Made by a program: the position numbers and the translations under genes
Notes under the pieces: generated by a model
The model's input: only the letters and a program-made list of their open reading frames with translations
Database searches by the model: none
Told to the model about the DNA's origin: nothing
From: SP5GCR1 sp965199685
GTDB taxonomy: Bacteria > Pseudomonadota > Gammaproteobacteria > Poriferisulfidales > Oxydemutatoraceae
DNA length: 64,000 bases
Direction of reading: 5' to 3'
Assembly (NCBI GenBank): GCA_965199685.1
Contig: OZ241323.1
Span: 496,001 to 560,000 of the forward strand
Part shown: positions 8,445 to 16,081 of the stretch, piece by piece
How the letters are laid out: every line of letters begins with the position of its first letter
How positions within the stretch are numbered: position 1 is the stretch's first letter

Positions 8445-8856
8445 CCAACTCGGCGGCGATGGCAATGTTTTCTATTCCGGTGCGATGAACCTGATCCAGT
8501 ACTTTGACCAAGCTCGCATTATCTGAGGCTTTGTCGGCAAGTATGATGACTGCACGCTGTGGATTTTCTAGATGCATTTTTTGTAGCATACCCTGTAATG
8601 TTCTGATGTCCATCACTTGGTCTTTAACGCGAATCTCGCCGTAGCGATCGATGCTTATCCGAATAGGGTCTTTTTCTTGTGCCACTGCCGACTCTGCTTG
8701 CGACAATGAGACTTTGATGCCGGTTTCTTGAACAAACGAGGCAGTGATGATAAAGAAGATTAAAAGTATGAAAACCACATCCAACATTGGTGTTAAATTG
8801 ATTTCAACTTCGGCAGACGAATGTTTATAGGCTCTGTTCAGGCGATTTTTAATCAT
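8437..8856 (-). CDS. exbD: biopolymer transport protein ExbD
   Basis: The 139-residue ExbD/TolR family protein has the usual cytoplasmic start (VEINLTPMLDVVFILLIFFIITASF). The conserved Asp in TPMLDVVF is the proton-carrying residue of the family. A periplasmic domain follows, with VILADKASDNASLVKVLD. It forms the proton channel with the two ExbB-type proteins encoded upstream. The gap to exbB is 4 nt and the 3' end overlaps tonB by 8 bp, so the genes are translationally coupled. Confidence 0.92.
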   Translation of the reverse strand: MIKNRLNRAYKHSSAEVEINLTPMLDVVFILLIFFIITASFVQETGIKVSLSQAESAVAQEKDPIRISIDRYGEIRVKDQVMDIRTLQGMLQKMHLENPQRAVIILADKASDNASLVKVLDQVHRTGIENIAIAAELDE

Positions 8857-8860
8857 GGCA

Positions 8861-9379
8861 TCAGATAAATAGGCTGTCCAAACGGGAGATAGAATTGTCG
8901 GCTAGACTTCTTAAGTGGCTTGCAAAGAGCAGTCCCGACAGGCTCACCAAAAGCCCTGTCGTCGTGGGGATGATTGCCAGTGCAATGTTACTTGATATTT
9001 GTAAGTTCACATTGGATGTGGCAAGCACTTGCATCTCAAACACTGAGATTAAAGCGAGTACCGTGCCTAATAAGCCGAGTAGCAAACTTACTCTAGTGAA
9101 CAGCTGTATCCATCCGATGCCTCGCTCGCTTTGCGAGCGGTATTCCGACAGGTAATAAGATTTGAGCAGCCGCCGTTCACCAATGACCTCGCTGCGTGTT
9201 GTTTGCCATTGTTGTAGGTATTGCATCTGTGTATGCTTGTTGCTAAAAATGAAATATAAATAACGCTCTATAATCAGCAACCACATAATCAATGCCGAGA
9301 TTACTAAAACGATGAGCACCTCAGTACGAATGATGTGAAACTCGTAAAACGGGCTGTAGGCAAGGCTCAACCAATCCAT
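8861..9379 (-). CDS. exbB: MotA/TolQ/ExbB proton-channel protein (short ExbB)
   Basis: The 172-residue protein has an N-terminal membrane helix (VLIVLVISALIMWLLIIERYLYF) and the family core RVSLLLGLLGTVLALISVFEM and IALAIIPTTTGLLVSLSGLLF. This is the short ExbB of TonB2-type systems, where a longer TtpC-like ExbB homologue is encoded just upstream. Its start overlaps the stop of that gene as TAATG. The channel acts in the inner membrane with ExbD and TonB. Confidence 0.88.
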   Translation of the reverse strand: MDWLSLAYSPFYEFHIIRTEVLIVLVISALIMWLLIIERYLYFIFSNKHTQMQYLQQWQTTRSEVIGERRLLKSYYLSEYRSQSERGIGWIQLFTRVSLLLGLLGTVLALISVFEMQVLATSNVNLQISSNIALAIIPTTTGLLVSLSGLLFASHLRSLADNSISRLDSLFI

Positions 9380-11229
9380 TATCGTATCCTCGCTGCGTGT
9401 CGTACCAAAAGTCCTATGCTTTGGTGTTCTAGTATGTTGCGTATCTCTTTGTTGTAAGACATCGCCCAGTTGTAGAGCAATAGTAGCGGAATTGCAACAT
9501 ACAGACCCAGCAGAGTTGTCACCAACGCTTGACTGATTCCTTGTGAGATGATTTTAGGATCGTTGGTGCCGAACAAACTAATCGCTTGGAAGGTCTCTAT
9601 CATACCGAGCACGGTGCCCAATAAACCTAACAGCGGAGCTGCGATGATCAGTACTTTGATCGTACTGAAGCCCCATTCCAACAGTGGTATTTCTCTCAAT
9701 AATGCTTGCTCAATCTGCCATTCTGTTTCCTCTGCATTGCTGCTTGTATCGGCGATACTCAAGATTCGTCCGAGCGGATTGCCAGAGTCGTATTCGGTGT
9801 CGTATCTCTGTTTATCTACTGAGCGCAAGCACTGTCGTAAAAGAACGATTTTAGACACTACCAATATGAGACCGTATACGCCTAGTACTGATATGAGATA
9901 TGCCACCCAACCTGCTTGCCATATACGATCCATCACGCTAAGCGAGGCATCCAAAGTTGTCAATACCACGCCTTGTGATAGATCTACTGGTGCCCTTACG
10001 AAGCCGACACCTATATCGGCTTTGCTAATGTTGTCGGCAATCAGCAATAAGAATGGACTCGGAGATTCGGATAGCACAACAGGGCGGTTGACAGATGCGA
10101 CATAGCTTAGAAGTTCGCCGTCGTATAGCAAGGTGAACGGCCCTATATGGACGATTTCTTGCATAGTGGATGTGCCGTCTTCCAGTATTATTTCGGTGTT
10201 AAAAAAACTCGTTTCTGCTTGTAGCTGATAGAGTTCTATGAACAATCCTTGCAAGGTTCTAATGTGGTCTATTTCAAGGATTTGATTGTTTTGCAATAAT
10301 GGACTCAAGCTGGTGCGATAATGCGGTAACAGCAAAGGCATGAAGGACTCAGAAATCATTGTTTGCAGTGCTTCGGCAGTATTGCGGACTATCGCGATAA
10401 GTTCTTGTGTTTGTCCCAGCTTTCGATAATATGCAGATTGCAGTTCGGAGGCTTGTTGCTTTTTATCTTTGAGTAGTGTCTCTAAAGCTGTTATCTCTGT
10501 AGGCATTTGTTGCGTCTGTGCCGGCGTGGTTGTGGGTTCGGAGTTTTGTTCTGCAGGAGGTATGTTGCGTGCGGTGGTTTGTGTCAATTGAACGGGCAGT
10601 AATAGAATTCCCGGTGCCACACCTTTATGCGCAACATTAAAAGCTTGCTTCACCGAATAGCGATACCTGTTGTTAAACGAATGCCAATCGGAGGCATGCC
10701 GGTTCCAAGCACCTACTTGCCGACTGTCCAAACTTCTGTAGATCAAGATATTTCTACCAATGTGCATAAAATCAACGACTACATTCTCTCCATCAAGTTC
10801 TCCTCTATAGCTTTCAAAGGAGAAGCCGTATTCGGCTTCAATGCGATAAGCCTCTAGTATGCGGCGTATCTTTTCGGTTACATCTAAATCGGGCGATGCC
10901 ATAATATTGCGCAAACCCTTGATGCGCAGGTTTCGTTCCGAGTGAAGGAAGGGTAGATCTAGTTCAATCCATGTTTGCAATTCGGCTATCAGTTGTTCAG
11001 CTAAGACCAAGAGATCGGAGTCTGTTATGTTTGGTTTGTCTAGTTGTTTTTTATAAATCGCAATCGTGTTATTTTGCTCGGAGATCATTTGTTGTAATTG
11101 TTTTGCATAAACCTCCGAGGATTGTGGTTGCGTCTCTGCACCAGTATGATGTTCGTTTGCCGACAGCAAAGATGATGTCTGGCATATTAGGAAGACGGCG
11201 ATTAATGGTTTTATCAATACGAACTTCAT
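9379..11229 (-). CDS. fusion of DUF3450 domain with ExbB/TtpC-type proton channel
   Basis: I start at the ATG at 11229, because the codons just after it encode a signal peptide (MKFVLIKPLIAVFLICQTSS) and the DNA 10 nt upstream is a tRNA gene. Of 616 residues, about 25-215 match DUF3450 (LPFLHSERNLRIKGLRNIM, RRILEAYRIEAEYGFSFESY, VDFMHIGRNILIYRSLD, WHSFNNRYRYSVKQAF). A coiled linker follows, and about 430-616 is a MotA/TolQ/ExbB channel (LLGLLGTVLGMIETFQAISLFG, ISQGISQALVTTLLGLYVAIPLLLLYNW). In many proteobacteria DUF3450 and the TtpC-like ExbB are two adjacent genes; here they are one frame. No recognisable ribosome site precedes the start. Confidence 0.82.
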   Translation of the reverse strand: MKFVLIKPLIAVFLICQTSSLLSANEHHTGAETQPQSSEVYAKQLQQMISEQNNTIAIYKKQLDKPNITDSDLLVLAEQLIAELQTWIELDLPFLHSERNLRIKGLRNIMASPDLDVTEKIRRILEAYRIEAEYGFSFESYRGELDGENVVVDFMHIGRNILIYRSLDSRQVGAWNRHASDWHSFNNRYRYSVKQAFNVAHKGVAPGILLLPVQLTQTTARNIPPAEQNSEPTTTPAQTQQMPTEITALETLLKDKKQQASELQSAYYRKLGQTQELIAIVRNTAEALQTMISESFMPLLLPHYRTSLSPLLQNNQILEIDHIRTLQGLFIELYQLQAETSFFNTEIILEDGTSTMQEIVHIGPFTLLYDGELLSYVASVNRPVVLSESPSPFLLLIADNISKADIGVGFVRAPVDLSQGVVLTTLDASLSVMDRIWQAGWVAYLISVLGVYGLILVVSKIVLLRQCLRSVDKQRYDTEYDSGNPLGRILSIADTSSNAEETEWQIEQALLREIPLLEWGFSTIKVLIIAAPLLGLLGTVLGMIETFQAISLFGTNDPKIISQGISQALVTTLLGLYVAIPLLLLYNWAMSYNKEIRNILEHQSIGLLVRHAARIR

Positions 11230-11239
11230 GGCTTTAAGG

Positions 11240-11316
11240 TGGCGCGCCCGAAAGGATTCGAACCTCCGACCCCCTGGTTCGTAGCCAGGTACTCTATCCA
11301 ACTGAGCTACGGGCGC
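11240..11316 (-). tRNA. tRNA-Arg (anticodon ACG)
   Basis: Reading the minus strand from 11316, a 7-bp acceptor stem (GCGCCCG / CGGGCGC), a D arm, an anticodon arm with stem CCTGG/CCAGG and loop CTACGAA, and a T arm with GGTTCGAATCC fold as a standard 77-nt tRNA. Discriminator G and an encoded CCA (11240-11242) are present. Anticodon ACG (inosine-modified in vivo) reads CGU, CGC and CGA. A TATATT (-10-like) lies on the minus strand at 11331-11336. The 3' CCA ends 10 nt before the DUF3450-ExbB start codon. Confidence 0.97.
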
Positions 11317-12400
11317 ACATTCGGTTGAATAATATAACACATAGAACCGCTGAAAAAGTAATTGTACGATGCCATGACATATTAGACAAATAGGGGCAAA
11401 AAGAAGCAAGCTGTTTTATCGGTGTTTTATAGCCTAGGCTTTGGTGCGGTCTTCTGAAGTTATACCGCCCAAGATATTCAAATAATACGTCATTAAACAG
11501 TGCCAAATCTTCCTCCAGAATATCCACATTATGTGCGACAAACTCCTCTTGAATAGTGCGGTTAAATCTCTCGTCTATGGCATTCATTTTAGGGCAACGA
11601 GGATAAGTATAACAGTGTTTAATGTTGTGTTGTTGTAGATACGCATCAAAGTCTCCTTGAAACTCACTGCCGTTATCGGTCAGTACTTGAGAGATGTTGC
11701 CAGGGAATACCATATGCACCAACTTGGCAAATGCCGCAGTATTTTTACTATTGGCGCGTCGGCATGTAATGGCAATAGCGAAACGGCTGTAGTGATCGAT
11801 CGCAGTAAACAGATAATAGCGGGTTTGACCAACGAAATAATGGATGGTGTCCATAGCCATGCAGTCTCCGGGGAATTCGGCTTTAGCACCTTTGCCGATA
11901 CGAGCGCGTGGCTCAGCAGCCTTGCTTTTGCGTGTTCTGCCAGAGATGGTCGGCGGTGAGCAGCGCATTTTATCGGCTGCATCGGCAATCAATCGTGCGA
12001 TGGTGCGAGGCTTCGGACACTTCAATCCTCGTTCATCGCACCACGGCTTTAAGAAGTAATAAATCTTCGGTGCACCCATATTCGGGTAGCTGTGTCGCAG
12101 TCGCCTAATCTCGTCAGTGATTTGAGTAGACCAATTACGACGGCGACGCTGGTGAGGTGCTTTACTTGCATCCTGCAAAGCCGACACGCTGCACTCATTA
12201 AAGTGCTTTCTCCACAGATATAGGGTCGCACGGCTCACCTTATAAAAGTCTAGCGTCGCAATTAAACCGTGTTTTTCCCAGAGCTCTAAAGCCTCAAGTT
12301 TTTGTTTAGCATCAGTAGCCATCATAGCCTCCCACTTATTAGAAAAAGAGGCTATTTTATAAAATCCTTTAATGCGATAGCCGAGGTGCTGATATTTCAT
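11294..12400 (-). CDS. IS481-like DDE transposase (integrase core)
   Basis: The 368-residue product has N-terminal helix-turn-helix segments (SRATLYLWRKHFNE) and an rve/integrase catalytic core. The acidic residues lie in MDTIHY, VLTDNGSEFQG and IDERFNRTIQEEF, followed by YNFRRPHQSLGY. An alternative start at 12322 has a strong GGGAGG 5 nt upstream. There is no stop codon before the element's end, so the frame runs through the terminal repeat (TFSA), adds 17 flank-encoded residues and stops at a TAG inside the D arm of tRNA-Arg. The transposase may therefore carry an abnormal C-terminus at this site. Confidence 0.82.
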   Translation of the reverse strand: MKYQHLGYRIKGFYKIASFSNKWEAMMATDAKQKLEALELWEKHGLIATLDFYKVSRATLYLWRKHFNECSVSALQDASKAPHQRRRRNWSTQITDEIRRLRHSYPNMGAPKIYYFLKPWCDERGLKCPKPRTIARLIADAADKMRCSPPTISGRTRKSKAAEPRARIGKGAKAEFPGDCMAMDTIHYFVGQTRYYLFTAIDHYSRFAIAITCRRANSKNTAAFAKLVHMVFPGNISQVLTDNGSEFQGDFDAYLQQHNIKHCYTYPRCPKMNAIDERFNRTIQEEFVAHNVDILEEDLALFNDVLFEYLGRYNFRRPHQSLGYKTPIKQLASFCPYLSNMSWHRTITFSAVLCVILFNRMCARSSVG

Positions 12401-12458
12401 GTCGTCTACCTTAATTTTTTGAGGATTTTCCCGCTAGAAAAAGTACTTTTTCTAGCGG
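11347..12458 (-). mobile_element. IS481-like insertion sequence next to tRNA-Arg
   Basis: Imperfect terminal inverted repeats CCGCTGAAAAAGTA (11347-11360) and its complement TACTTTTTCTAGCGG (12444-12458) bound one transposase gene. GAA flanks both ends (11344-11346 and 12459-12461) and may be a 3-bp target duplication. The right end is part of a perfect 30-bp palindrome (12430-12459). The element lies 30 bp upstream of the tRNA and separates it from its former upstream region. Confidence 0.75.
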
Positions 12459-12459
12459 G
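12430..12459. repeat. perfect 30-bp palindrome at IS right end
   Basis: The 15-bp half-site CCCGCTAGAAAAAGT is followed directly by its reverse complement. The outer arm is the right terminal repeat of the IS481-like element; the inner arm repeats it inverted. It may be a transposase binding site or a relic of a second, abutting end. Confidence 0.7.
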
Positions 12460-12500
12460 AAGATTAGGTTCTAAAGAGTCCAATATGTATCTGGCATTAT

Positions 12501-12674
12501 TCAGTTGAAAAGGTGCTGCCATACACCGTAGGGGCAAATATATAAATCCGCCCCTACATTTCGTTTCACATCGTGGCTCTGCACAACATGTTTAGTTTCT
12601 GCACAAAGTGATATCGCTTGCGCTACTGCAGCAAGCGATAGAGAATCCTTGCCCTATCGGACGAGCAATGGCAG
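12501..12674. repeat. repeat-derived gap with stem-loop
   Basis: No gene. It holds a degenerate MITE end (CAGTTGAAAAGGTGCTG), a 'gtaggggcaaatatataaatccgcccctac' style inverted module that also occurs near 26000, and the stem-loop at 12612-12640. Confidence 0.5.
12612..12640. repeat. stem-loop repeat, divergent copy 3
   Basis: Arms TATCGCTTGC and GCAAGCGATA pair perfectly (10 bp) around loop GCTACTGCA. The loop shares CTACTG with the copy at 18827 while the stem is unrelated. Confidence 0.6.
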
Positions 12675-13928
12675 GGAATTATATACCATTCTGCACAAAG
12701 CTATAATAAAATAAACCAATGAAAGCAAACAGAACAATCCGCTACCGCTTATACCCAGCGACTTTTAGAAAGCACCAGCAATTACATGGCACTGCCGGAG
12801 CGTGTCGGCATGTGTGGAAGCATTTTGTAGGAAAGTTAAAAGACGAATACGAGTATTATGGGGAAAGCAAGTTTAAGTACTATACGCTGTGTCCTCAATT
12901 TACCTTACTGAGAAAGTATAGTTGTACCTGGTTGCAGGATTATTCAGCTAATATCGTAAAGATGTCATTAAAACCAATAGAGACAGCCTATAAAGGCTAC
13001 TTTAAGGGAATATGCGGATTACCAAAGTTTCATGGGAAATACATACACAATCCGTCATTTCCAATAAACTACATTACTGCAAAAATACAAGGTGAGCATA
13101 TATACATTCAGAAAATAGGCTGGATTAAGTTTGCTGGTAGCGACAAATATAAAGGCGAGAAGTTTGTATCAGGTCAGGTCAAATATGAGTGTGGCAAATG
13201 GTATGCCTATATTGTCTATGAGATAGAAGTATCAGAAAAACCCTATTTACTAACGGCAGTCGGACTAGATAGAAACTGCGGTCAGGTTGCTTTATCAGAC
13301 GGCACTATTCATCACGGGCCAGACCTTAAGAAAAAGGTAGCGAAGCGAAAGCGTTATCAACGAAAGTATGCAAGAGGAGAGAAAGGGAGTAATAGGCGGA
13401 AAGTTGTTAAGTACAAACTGCAGAAAGCCCACAAAGCAGAGCGTAATGCAAGAGCGAATTGGCATCATCAAACGAGTAAGTTCATAGCGGATGAATACGA
13501 TATAGTCTATATGGAAGACTTGAATACTCAAGGTATGACAAAGTCAGTGAAAGGAACCGCCGAACAACCAGGTAAGAATGTAAAGCAGAAAGCAGGTTTG
13601 AATAGGTCAATCCTAGCAAGCGGTTGGTATAAGCTAGAACAATGCTTGTCCTACAAAGCCCATGTAGAGAAAGTACCAGCACCCTACACCAGCCAAACCT
13701 GTAATAAGTGCAGAGGCGTAGATAAAGCAAACCGCAAAACACAATCAATTTTCAAGTGTCAACAATGTGGACACGAGGACAATGCAGATGTGAATGCTGC
13801 ATTAAACATTTTGGCGGCTGGGAATACCGCAACTGGACGTGGAGATGGCGACATTAGTCGGTCTGTGAAGCGTCAAAAAATAGCAAGTAAAGCACGGAGC
13901 TTATCTGTGCAGAATTGTATATAATTCC
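12675..13928 (+). mobile_element. TnpB-only unit bounded by 23-bp imperfect inverted repeats
   Basis: A 23-nt segment starting GGAATTATATAC at 12675-12697 recurs inverted at 13906-13928 with a single mismatch; both contain ATTCTGCACA. They enclose the tnpB gene. No tnpA is present. The right repeat overlaps the last codons of tnpB and ends 21 nt before the ribE start codon. IS605-type elements normally have subterminal hairpins rather than long inverted ends, so whether these repeats define the mobile unit is uncertain. Confidence 0.55.
12719..13924 (+). CDS. tnpB: IS200/IS605-type TnpB (RNA-guided nuclease family)
   Basis: The 401-residue product matches TnpB/OrfB: N-terminal YRLYPATFRKHQQL, RuvC-like catalytic residues Asp184 (GLDRN), Glu266 (YMEDL) and Asp357 (NADVNAALNIL), and a four-cysteine zinc motif TCNKC...KCQQC. 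All three acidic residues and the zinc site are intact, so it may be active. TnpB proteins use an omega RNA transcribed from the 3' end of the element to cleave matching DNA. Such an RNA would here run from the end of tnpB towards ribE. No TnpA partner is nearby, so the gene is a stand-alone copy. Confidence 0.88.
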   Translation: MKANRTIRYRLYPATFRKHQQLHGTAGACRHVWKHFVGKLKDEYEYYGESKFKYYTLCPQFTLLRKYSCTWLQDYSANIVKMSLKPIETAYKGYFKGICGLPKFHGKYIHNPSFPINYITAKIQGEHIYIQKIGWIKFAGSDKYKGEKFVSGQVKYECGKWYAYIVYEIEVSEKPYLLTAVGLDRNCGQVALSDGTIHHGPDLKKKVAKRKRYQRKYARGEKGSNRRKVVKYKLQKAHKAERNARANWHHQTSKFIADEYDIVYMEDLNTQGMTKSVKGTAEQPGKNVKQKAGLNRSILASGWYKLEQCLSYKAHVEKVPAPYTSQTCNKCRGVDKANRKTQSIFKCQQCGHEDNADVNAALNILAAGNTATGRGDGDISRSVKRQKIASKARSLSVQNCI

Positions 13929-13949
13929 TCAGTGGTACTCTATGCAGTA

Positions 13950-14555
13950 ATGTTTAGTGGAATTATAGAGGCGGTTGCCAAGTTGTCGGTGAACGATGCA
14001 TCGCGAAGTCCACGCCGTCTTTGTTTTGAGACCCAATTTAATGCGCGTCAGCAGCTTTCAATTGGTGCGAGTATTGCGGTGGACGGCGTGTGTTTGACGG
14101 TGGTGGAGTTTGACGCAAACTATTTTTGCGTTGAAGCGTCCGATGAGACTTTGTCCTGCACTACATTAAAAGAATTAACTATAGGAGATCGGGTTAATTT
14201 GGAACTGGCATTGGCAATATCGGATCGTTTTGACGGTCATTTGGTGAGTGGTCATGTTGACGGAGTCGGCACCATATCGGAGATCAAAACCGAAAATCAG
14301 ACCCAGTGGTTGCAAATAGAAGCCTCTGAGCATTTGATGAAATACATTGCACCCAAAGGTTCGGTGTGTGTTAACGGCACGAGTCTAGTATCGCATAAAG
14401 TTGCAGACTATAACTTTCATGTTAATCTTATTCCTCATACCTTGCAGATGACAAGTTTTGCCGATAAGAAAGTCGGTGATTATGTCAACATAGAGGTAGA
14501 CTTGATTGCCCGTTATGTTGAACGTTTATTAAAGATGCGCAAAGATCATGATTAA
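13950..14555 (+). CDS. ribE: riboflavin synthase, alpha subunit
   Basis: I start at the ATG at 13950, since family members begin MFTGIIE and this reads MFSGIIEAV; the open frame extends six codons upstream. The 201-residue protein contains the two expected half-barrels: IGASIAVDGVCLTVVE with HLVSGHVDGVG, and KGSVCVNGTSLVSHKV with MTSFADKKVGDYVNIEVD. It catalyses dismutation of two 6,7-dimethyl-8-ribityllumazine molecules to riboflavin. It begins 21 nt after the TnpB repeat, so its native promoter may have been displaced. It overlaps ftsB by 8 bp. Confidence 0.93.
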   Translation: MFSGIIEAVAKLSVNDASRSPRRLCFETQFNARQQLSIGASIAVDGVCLTVVEFDANYFCVEASDETLSCTTLKELTIGDRVNLELALAISDRFDGHLVSGHVDGVGTISEIKTENQTQWLQIEASEHLMKYIAPKGSVCVNGTSLVSHKVADYNFHVNLIPHTLQMTSFADKKVGDYVNIEVDLIARYVERLLKMRKDHD

Positions 14556-14886
14556 AAAGAGCACCCCTAAGCAAGACCACAACATCAAATCATGCTTAAT
14601 CGGCATTGGGTTATTTGTGATCCTTCTATCTTTGCTTGCCTCGTTGTTTGGCGAGCGCGGCGTATTGGGACTTTGGGAATTAAATCGCTCTAATGCACAA
14701 GAAGCGAGCAACAACGAGCGACTGAGAGAGCGTAATCAAAGGTTGATGAGCGAGATTGCCGACTTGAAACACGGTGGGAGCGTTCTGGAGGAACTTGCGC
14801 GTGAAGATTTGGGTATGATCAAGCCCGGCGAGACCTTTTTCAAAGTCATAGAAAAGCAAGGTACGGCAAAGGATACACCGCAGTGA
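14548..14886 (+). CDS. ftsB: cell-division protein FtsB
   Basis: The 112-residue bitopic protein has a cytoplasmic start, one membrane helix (IGIGLFVILLSLLASLFG) and a periplasmic coiled coil (NNERLRERNQRLMSEIADL) ending in the typical VLEELAREDLGMIKPGE. FtsB forms the FtsQLB divisome complex. The start overlaps ribE (ATGATTAA) and the stop overlaps ispD (GTGA). The order ftsB-ispD-ispF is standard in gammaproteobacteria. Confidence 0.93.
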   Translation: MIKKSTPKQDHNIKSCLIGIGLFVILLSLLASLFGERGVLGLWELNRSNAQEASNNERLRERNQRLMSEIADLKHGGSVLEELAREDLGMIKPGETFFKVIEKQGTAKDTPQ

Positions 14887-15593
14887 CAAAGTGTTGGAGT
14901 ATTGTCCCGGCGGCTGGTGTGGGGGAGCGTATGGAAATCAATCGGCCTAAGCAATATATAGAGATAGCAGGCAAATATATCATAGAACATAGTATTGCGC
15001 CGTTGCTACAATGTAAGATGATCGATGCGGTAGTTGTTGCACTAAGAAAAAAAGATAAGTATTGGCAACACACATCTATTTCAGACGACCCGCGCATCTT
15101 GGTATGCGAAGGTGGGGTGAGCCGTGCACAATCGGTACGCAACGCATTGGCGCAATTAAAAGCCGATGCAGAAGATTGGGTTGTTGTTCACGATGCGGTA
15201 AGACCTTGTCTTAAAACCGACACCTTAAAACAATTTATCAAATCTACTTGGGACAATCATCCCATTGGTGCGATAATGGCAATTGCTATCACCGATTCAA
15301 TCAAGCATGTGCAACACAATCCAATTCGCGGTGGCTTCTACATTGTCAGCACTTTGAGTCGAAACGATCTATGGTTTCGATCTGCCACACCGCAAATGTT
15401 TCGTTATCGCTTGCTATGTGATGCTTTGGATAAAGCACTTCCCGACGGGTTTCCCATAGACGACGAAGCCGTTGCGATGATGCGCTCAAACCACGAGGTG
15501 GATGTGATATTAGGCGATGCGCAAAACATTAAAATTACCCATCGAGAAGATTTAGAATACGCTCGCCGATGGTTGAACTACAAAAAACGATGA
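14883..15593 (+). CDS. ispD: 2-C-methyl-D-erythritol 4-phosphate cytidylyltransferase
   Basis: The 236-residue protein begins at a GTG overlapping the ftsB stop as GTGA. Signature sequences are VPAAGVGERME...RPKQY (nucleotide-binding loop), VVVHDAVRPCL and ATPQMFRY, with DDEAVAMM near the C-terminus. It transfers CMP from CTP to methylerythritol phosphate, the third step of the non-mevalonate isoprenoid pathway. It overlaps ispF by 4 bp. Confidence 0.95.
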   Translation: MTKCWSIVPAAGVGERMEINRPKQYIEIAGKYIIEHSIAPLLQCKMIDAVVVALRKKDKYWQHTSISDDPRILVCEGGVSRAQSVRNALAQLKADAEDWVVVHDAVRPCLKTDTLKQFIKSTWDNHPIGAIMAIAITDSIKHVQHNPIRGGFYIVSTLSRNDLWFRSATPQMFRYRLLCDALDKALPDGFPIDDEAVAMMRSNHEVDVILGDAQNIKITHREDLEYARRWLNYKKR

Positions 15594-16081
15594 AAACCGG
15601 CATAAGAATAGGTAGCGGTTTTGATGTGCATGCTTTCTGTGAGGGTGATCATTTATACATTGGAGGCATTAAAATTCCTTATCAGTACGGTTTGAAGGCA
15701 CACTCTGACGGCGATGTATTATTACACGCACTTTGCGATGCTTTGCTCGGAGCTGCTGCGTTGGGCGATATCGGTAGTCATTTTCCTGACGACGACGACC
15801 GCTTCAAGGATATTGATAGCAGGCATCTGCTAAAGCAAGTGTGTCTGATGTTGGCAGACAAAGGCTACAGGATCGTCAACGTTGATGCAACGGTGATCGC
15901 ACAAGCTCCTAAATTATCGCCGTTTATCGTAAAAATTAGGCAATCCGTCGCCGAGGTAATCAATACCCCCGAAGATTGTGTCAATATCAAAGCAACGACT
16001 ACCGAGGCACTGGGCTTTATCGGTCGTCAAGAAGGAATTGCCGCACACAGCATAGTATTGATAGAAAAACATGAACGATGA
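15590..16081 (+). CDS. ispF: 2-C-methyl-D-erythritol 2,4-cyclodiphosphate synthase
   Basis: I start at the ATG at 15590 (ATGA overlap with ispD; MKTGIRIGSGFDVHAF), although the frame is open seven codons further up. The 163-residue protein has the metal ligands of the family in GFDVHAF and HSDGDVLLHALCDALLGA, then DIGSHFPD and the C-terminal TTTEALGFIGRQEGIAA. It releases CMP and cyclises the pathway intermediate. Its 3' end overlaps the helicase gene by 11 bp. Confidence 0.95.
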   Translation: MKTGIRIGSGFDVHAFCEGDHLYIGGIKIPYQYGLKAHSDGDVLLHALCDALLGAAALGDIGSHFPDDDDRFKDIDSRHLLKQVCLMLADKGYRIVNVDATVIAQAPKLSPFIVKIRQSVAEVINTPEDCVNIKATTTEALGFIGRQEGIAAHSIVLIEKHER

